A stretch of 64,000 nucleotides of DNA from Comamonas sp. KCTC 72670 (GTDB lineage Bacteria; Myxococcota; Myxococcia; Myxococcales; Myxococcaceae): NCBI GenBank assembly GCA_014656495.1, contig BNCN01000001.1, positions 620,001 to 684,000 of the forward strand, given 5' to 3'. Below are positions 60,815 through 64,000 of the stretch, in pieces; within the stretch, counting starts at the first letter, position 1; every line of letters begins with the position of its first letter. The position numbers and the translations under genes are program-made. The notes under the pieces were generated by a model, which worked only from the letters and a program-made list of their open reading frames with translations, did no database searches and was not told where the DNA came from.

Positions 60815-61372
60815 ATGAAGATTCGAGCCCTGCTCACCGCCGTCGCGCTGACCGCCGCCGTGCCCGCCGTCGCCCAGGAAGGCGCGGCCGCCACCCCGCC
60901 GCCGGCGGACAAGAAGACGCCGCCCAAGGGCCAGACGGCCAAGGCCATGGTGAAGGACTCCCAGGGCAAGGACGTGGGCGAAATCACCTTCGAGCAGACG
61001 AAGCACGGCGTGCTCATCAAGGGCCAGCTGAGCAACCTGCCGCCGGGCCAGCACGCCTTCCACGTCCACGAGGTGGGCAAGTGCGAGGCGCCCGCCTTCA
61101 CCACGGCGGGCGGCCACTTCAACCCGACGAAGAAGGCCCACGGCCTGCTGGCGGCCAAGGGCAAGCACCACGGCGACCTGCCCAACCTCTACGTGGGCCA
61201 GGACGGCAAGGTGCAGTTCGACACGTTCTCCCAGAACGGCCTCACGGTGAAGTCCATGTTCGACAAGGACGGCTCCGCGGTCGTGATTCACGCCAAGGAG
61301 GACGACTACCACTCCGACCCGACCGGCGACGCTGGCGGCCGCATCGCCTGCGGCGTGGTGGAGAAGTCGTAG
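60815..61372 (+). CDS. Cu/Zn superoxide dismutase family protein, exported
   Basis: 185 residues with a signal peptide (MKIRALLTAVALTAAVPAVA, then QE). A low-complexity Pro/Lys-rich spacer leads into the SOD_Cu fold. Copper ligands are in HAFHVHEVGKC and the late HSDPTGD; the bridging His and zinc ligands are in GGHFNP, AHG and HHGDLPN. The cysteines in KCEAP and RIACG can form the family's disulfide. It converts periplasmic superoxide to peroxide. GGAGGAAG lies just before the ATG. It converges on the terminator at 61399. Confidence 0.92.
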   Translation: MKIRALLTAVALTAAVPAVAQEGAAATPPPADKKTPPKGQTAKAMVKDSQGKDVGEITFEQTKHGVLIKGQLSNLPPGQHAFHVHEVGKCEAPAFTTAGGHFNPTKKAHGLLAAKGKHHGDLPNLYVGQDGKVQFDTFSQNGLTVKSMFDKDGSAVVIHAKEDDYHSDPTGDAGGRIACGVVEKS

Positions 61373-61398
61373 TCCGGCATCACCGCGCGACGCGAATG

Positions 61399-61426
61399 GC
61401 GCCTCTCCCGAGCATCGGAGAGGCGC
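61399..61426. terminator. Bidirectional terminator hairpin between sodC-type gene and vWA gene
   Basis: GCGCCTCTCC (61399-61408) pairs perfectly with GGAGAGGCGC (61417-61426) around CGAGCATC. It lies between the stops of two convergent genes, 26 bp and 6 bp away. There is no U-tract. Confidence 0.65.
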
Positions 61427-61432
61427 TGCGCC

Positions 61433-63712
61433 TCACACGTAGCCGAAGCGTCGCCGCGCGAACCACTCCGCGCCCAGCAGCGCGATGAGCGCCACCAGGT
61501 AGTACCAGCGGTCCCACAGCGGCTGGTCCTTGGCGCGCCCCACCTCCACCACGGGAGGGTCCAACAGCGGCACGTCCGGCAGGCCGTCCTGCGGCAGCGC
61601 GTACGACTTGCCGCCCGTCACCTTCGCGATCTGCGCCATCAGCTCCGAGCGCACCGAGGCGTCCGACAGCTCCGGCCCCACGGCGCGCACGGCCACCGCG
61701 TCCTCGCCCTTGCCCAGCTCCGTCTCACCCTTCTTCGCGGTGGCCAGCAGCTTGTACGGGCCTGGGTCGGGGGGCTCGAACTCCAACCGCACCACGCCGT
61801 CCGTCCCGGTGGCGCCCGTCTGCACCGCCACCGGCCGCTGCGTGGCGACGGAGAACAGCTCCACGCGCACCTGGGCGTCCTGCGCGGGCTGGTAGTCCGC
61901 CATCCGCGCCTGGACGACGACGCCCACGGGCCGGCCGGGCTCCACGGACGGCGGGTCCGCCGTCACCTTCAGCGTCGTCAGGTCCGGGTCCCTCACCAGC
62001 CACCGCAGCGCGTTGCCCCAGAAGCGGTCATACGCGCGGCTGGGCGAGCCGTCCTTGTGCGCCGCGAAGGCCCAGTACCAGGAGGCGTCCGTGGCCATCA
62101 CCAGCGAGCGGCCCCGGCCGTAGTCCCACACCGCCACCAGCGGCGCGTTCTTCCCACCGGACGTCACGTGCGGGTGGTCCAGCAGCACCGTGGCGCCCGG
62201 ACGCGCCTGCGTCACGTTGGCGCCGGGGATGGCCGGCAGCTCCGCCCACGCGGCCTCCGTGCTCGAGGCGCCCATGCCGATGCCCGTCACCGGGTGGCGG
62301 AGGCCCTCGGGCGTCAGCCGCGCCTTGAAGGCATCCAGGTTGGCCGGGCCCGCGGCGGCCACGGGCAGCGCGTCCATCAGCGTGGGCATGGTGGCGCGGC
62401 CCTCGCCCAGCACGCTGTCGCCGCCAATCATCACGAAGGCGCCGCCGTTGTGGATGTAGCGCTCCAGGTTGCGCTCGTACTCGGCGATGGAGAGCTGCGG
62501 GTCCGCGTGCCCGAAGTTCTGGAAGATGACGACGTCGAAGGTGTCCAGCTTCGTGTCGAAAATCTCGTCCATGGGGAACGGGATGAGGGACAGCTCGCGC
62601 TGCTCGTTCACCACGCCCGGGTCATCCGCGTGCGTCCGCAGGATGTAGAAGGACACCAGGTCCACGTTGGCGTCCTGGCGCAGCAGGCCGCGCAGGTAGC
62701 GCTCGTCCCACGAGGGCCGGCCCACCACCAGCAGCACGCGCACGCGGTCCCGAATCACCTTGAGCGTGAAGGAGCGGGTGTTGTTGTCCGCCACCGCCTC
62801 GCCCGGGAAGGTGGGCACCGTCACCGTGTAGACGAAGCGCCCCGTCTGGTCCGGCGTGAAGGTGAAGGACACGGGCTTGACGTCGTCCGCGGACTCCATC
62901 CGCACCACCTTGCTCGCGACCGTCTTGCCCTCCTGGCTCAGCACCACCGGGATGTCCTGCCCCGCGAAGCCGCGGCCGTGAATCTCCACCTCCACGGTGA
63001 GCGAGTTGCGGACGAAGGCGAAGTCATCCACCTTCAGCCCCTCCACGGCGACGTCCTTGAGCGTCTCCTGCCCCACGGTGAAGGTGGAGACGGGGACGTT
63101 GAGGTCCGCCAGCGCCGCGCGCGCCCGGCCCACCACGCCGGCCTTCAGCTCCGTGTTGTCCGCGCCGTCGCTGAACAGCAGCACGCCGGACAGCTTGCGG
63201 GAGCCCTGGCCCGCGCCCGCGGCGGAGCGCACCGCGGAGAGCAGGTCCGTGGTGCCCGCGCGCGCGGGCGTCTTCAGCGAGTCCGCCGTCGCGGGCGCCA
63301 GCTCCGGGTCGAAGCCGTACACCTCCACCGTGAAGCGGTCCTGCAGCTCCGCCAGCCGCGGTGAGGCGCGCTCCAGGAAGGCCGCGACCTCCTCGGAGCG
63401 CGTGCGCCCGCCCACCTCGGCGGGGAAGCTCATGGAGGCGGAGCGGTCCACCAGCACCGCCACGCGGTTCTTCATCCGCGCCACCTGCAGGTGACGGATG
63501 CCGGGCTCCAGCAGGAAGAAGAGCGCGGCCACGCCCGCCCCGGCCCGCAGGGCCCAGAGGAGGACACGACGCCCGCGCGAGGGCTCGCGGCGCACGCCCC
63601 AGGCGGCCAGCGCCACTCCCAGCGCCAGGCCCAGGGCGAGCAGCACCAGCGCCCACATTGGCAATGGCGAGAGGGTGACGAGCTTCCAGGCGTTGAACGT
63701 GGGGGAATTCAT
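61433..63712 (-). CDS. Membrane protein with vWA and glutamine-amidotransferase-like domains
   Basis: 759 residues. Two N-terminal membrane segments (WALVLLALGLALGVALAAW, VLLWALRAGAGVAALFFLLEPGI) and one at the C-terminus (WDRWYYLVALIALLGAEWFA) anchor it. The periplasmic region starts with a vWA-type fold with a MIDAS-like DRSASMSF (the usual DxSxS pattern). CARDB/Ig-like segments follow (NSLTVEVEIHGRGFAGQDIP), then a class I glutamine-amidotransferase-like domain (NGGAFVMIGGDSVLG) lacking an obvious catalytic Cys. These proteins accompany MoxR ATPases and BatA/DUF58 genes in stress-related complexes. It follows the DUF4159 gene by 27 bp. Confidence 0.88.
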   Translation of the reverse strand: MNSPTFNAWKLVTLSPLPMWALVLLALGLALGVALAAWGVRREPSRGRRVLLWALRAGAGVAALFFLLEPGIRHLQVARMKNRVAVLVDRSASMSFPAEVGGRTRSEEVAAFLERASPRLAELQDRFTVEVYGFDPELAPATADSLKTPARAGTTDLLSAVRSAAGAGQGSRKLSGVLLFSDGADNTELKAGVVGRARAALADLNVPVSTFTVGQETLKDVAVEGLKVDDFAFVRNSLTVEVEIHGRGFAGQDIPVVLSQEGKTVASKVVRMESADDVKPVSFTFTPDQTGRFVYTVTVPTFPGEAVADNNTRSFTLKVIRDRVRVLLVVGRPSWDERYLRGLLRQDANVDLVSFYILRTHADDPGVVNEQRELSLIPFPMDEIFDTKLDTFDVVIFQNFGHADPQLSIAEYERNLERYIHNGGAFVMIGGDSVLGEGRATMPTLMDALPVAAAGPANLDAFKARLTPEGLRHPVTGIGMGASSTEAAWAELPAIPGANVTQARPGATVLLDHPHVTSGGKNAPLVAVWDYGRGRSLVMATDASWYWAFAAHKDGSPSRAYDRFWGNALRWLVRDPDLTTLKVTADPPSVEPGRPVGVVVQARMADYQPAQDAQVRVELFSVATQRPVAVQTGATGTDGVVRLEFEPPDPGPYKLLATAKKGETELGKGEDAVAVRAVGPELSDASVRSELMAQIAKVTGGKSYALPQDGLPDVPLLDPPVVEVGRAKDQPLWDRWYYLVALIALLGAEWFARRRFGYV

Positions 63713-63739
63713 CCAGGCTTTCGGCGTGGGGCCGGTGCT

Positions 63740-64000
63740 TCAGCGCCGCTTGTTGAGGATGAGCGGCAGGTGGACGGCGTCGTCCTTGTAATCCAGGCAG
63801 AGGGCGTACATGCAGACGTTGACGCCCAGGCGCACCGCCAGCTCCCGCTGGGGCTCGCCCCCCGGCGAGACATCGAACTCGTAGTCACCCGACTCGTTGC
63901 GGCTCCACGCCCCGGCCAGGTCGTTCTGCGAGTACAGCACCGCGGCGCGCTTGCCCAGGTTGCAGCCCATCAACTGGGGCTTGTTGAGCACCCGCCCGGG
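63740..64000 (-). CDS. DUF4159 domain protein, C-terminal part
   Basis: The gene runs off the right edge of the window; 86 codons are present. CNLGKRAAVLYSQNDLAGAW and REPQRELAVRLGVNVCMYALCLDYKDD-type text (here QRELAVRLGVNVCMYALCL) match the C-terminal end of DUF4159, a domain often encoded with BatA/vWA genes as seen next door. The stop at 63740 lies 27 bp before the vWA gene. Confidence 0.82.
   Translation of the reverse strand, partial: PGRVLNKPQLMGCNLGKRAAVLYSQNDLAGAWSRNESGDYEFDVSPGGEPQRELAVRLGVNVCMYALCLDYKDDAVHLPLILNKRR

Overview
The window is very GC-rich, densely packed bacterial chromosome, and several gene families in it are known mainly or only from myxobacteria: DUF2378/TIGR02265, the double-CXXCG family TIGR02264, TIGR02269 lipoproteins, a PrkA-YeaH-SpoVR set, and two-component genes tied to sigma-54. 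It most likely comes from Myxococcus or a close relative such as Corallococcus. Species is not claimed.

Layout. 0-5 kb: a protein with two EF-hand/translocon-like repeats, YqgF (RuvX), a membrane glycosyltransferase-type protein and an exported protein. 5.4-10.1 kb: the prkA-yeaH-spoVR stress and sporulation operon behind a long structured leader. 10-15 kb: an M23 peptidase, DUF2378, glycogen phosphorylase with a strong terminator, and a decayed IS5-type transposase. 15.2-16.7 kb: an ECF41 sigma factor with its carboxymuconolactone-decarboxylase partner and a recognisable ECF41 promoter. 17-30 kb: a lipase-chaperone-like protein, an M3 peptidase, a giant Ig/filamin/lamin-tail lipoprotein, a 2,4-dienoyl-CoA reductase-like SDR and a U32 peptidase. 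29.7-33.2 kb: prephenate dehydrogenase-chorismate mutase fusion, dienoyl-CoA isomerase, and a SitA/SitI-type toxin-immunity pair. 33-44 kb: DnaE and assorted genes (Spy-like, M14 peptidase, binding protein, WGR, epimerase, Eis-like acetyltransferase).

44.2-54.9 kb is the most coherent regulatory block. It holds a transporter-fused histidine kinase and an NtrC-type regulator (CbrA/CbrB-like), a membrane protein, and then an outer-membrane porin, acetyl-CoA synthetase, DUF485 and ActP acetate permease. The porin start is preceded by a consensus sigma-54 promoter, and about 80-140 bp upstream of that lies a cluster of GTTAC/GTAAC half-sites. This suggests a self-contained acetate sensing and scavenging module.

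55-64 kb: a voltage-gated-type K+ channel, then a persulfide dioxygenase (ETHE1) gene split by a complete IS66-family element (1,927 bp, 14-bp perfect terminal repeats, 8-bp target duplication). The uninterrupted gene can be rebuilt exactly. A Cys-rich small lipoprotein, an orphan N6-adenine methylase, a Cu/Zn superoxide dismutase, and a vWA/amidotransferase membrane protein with the end of a DUF4159 gene complete the window. I saw no CRISPR array, rRNA or convincing tRNA.
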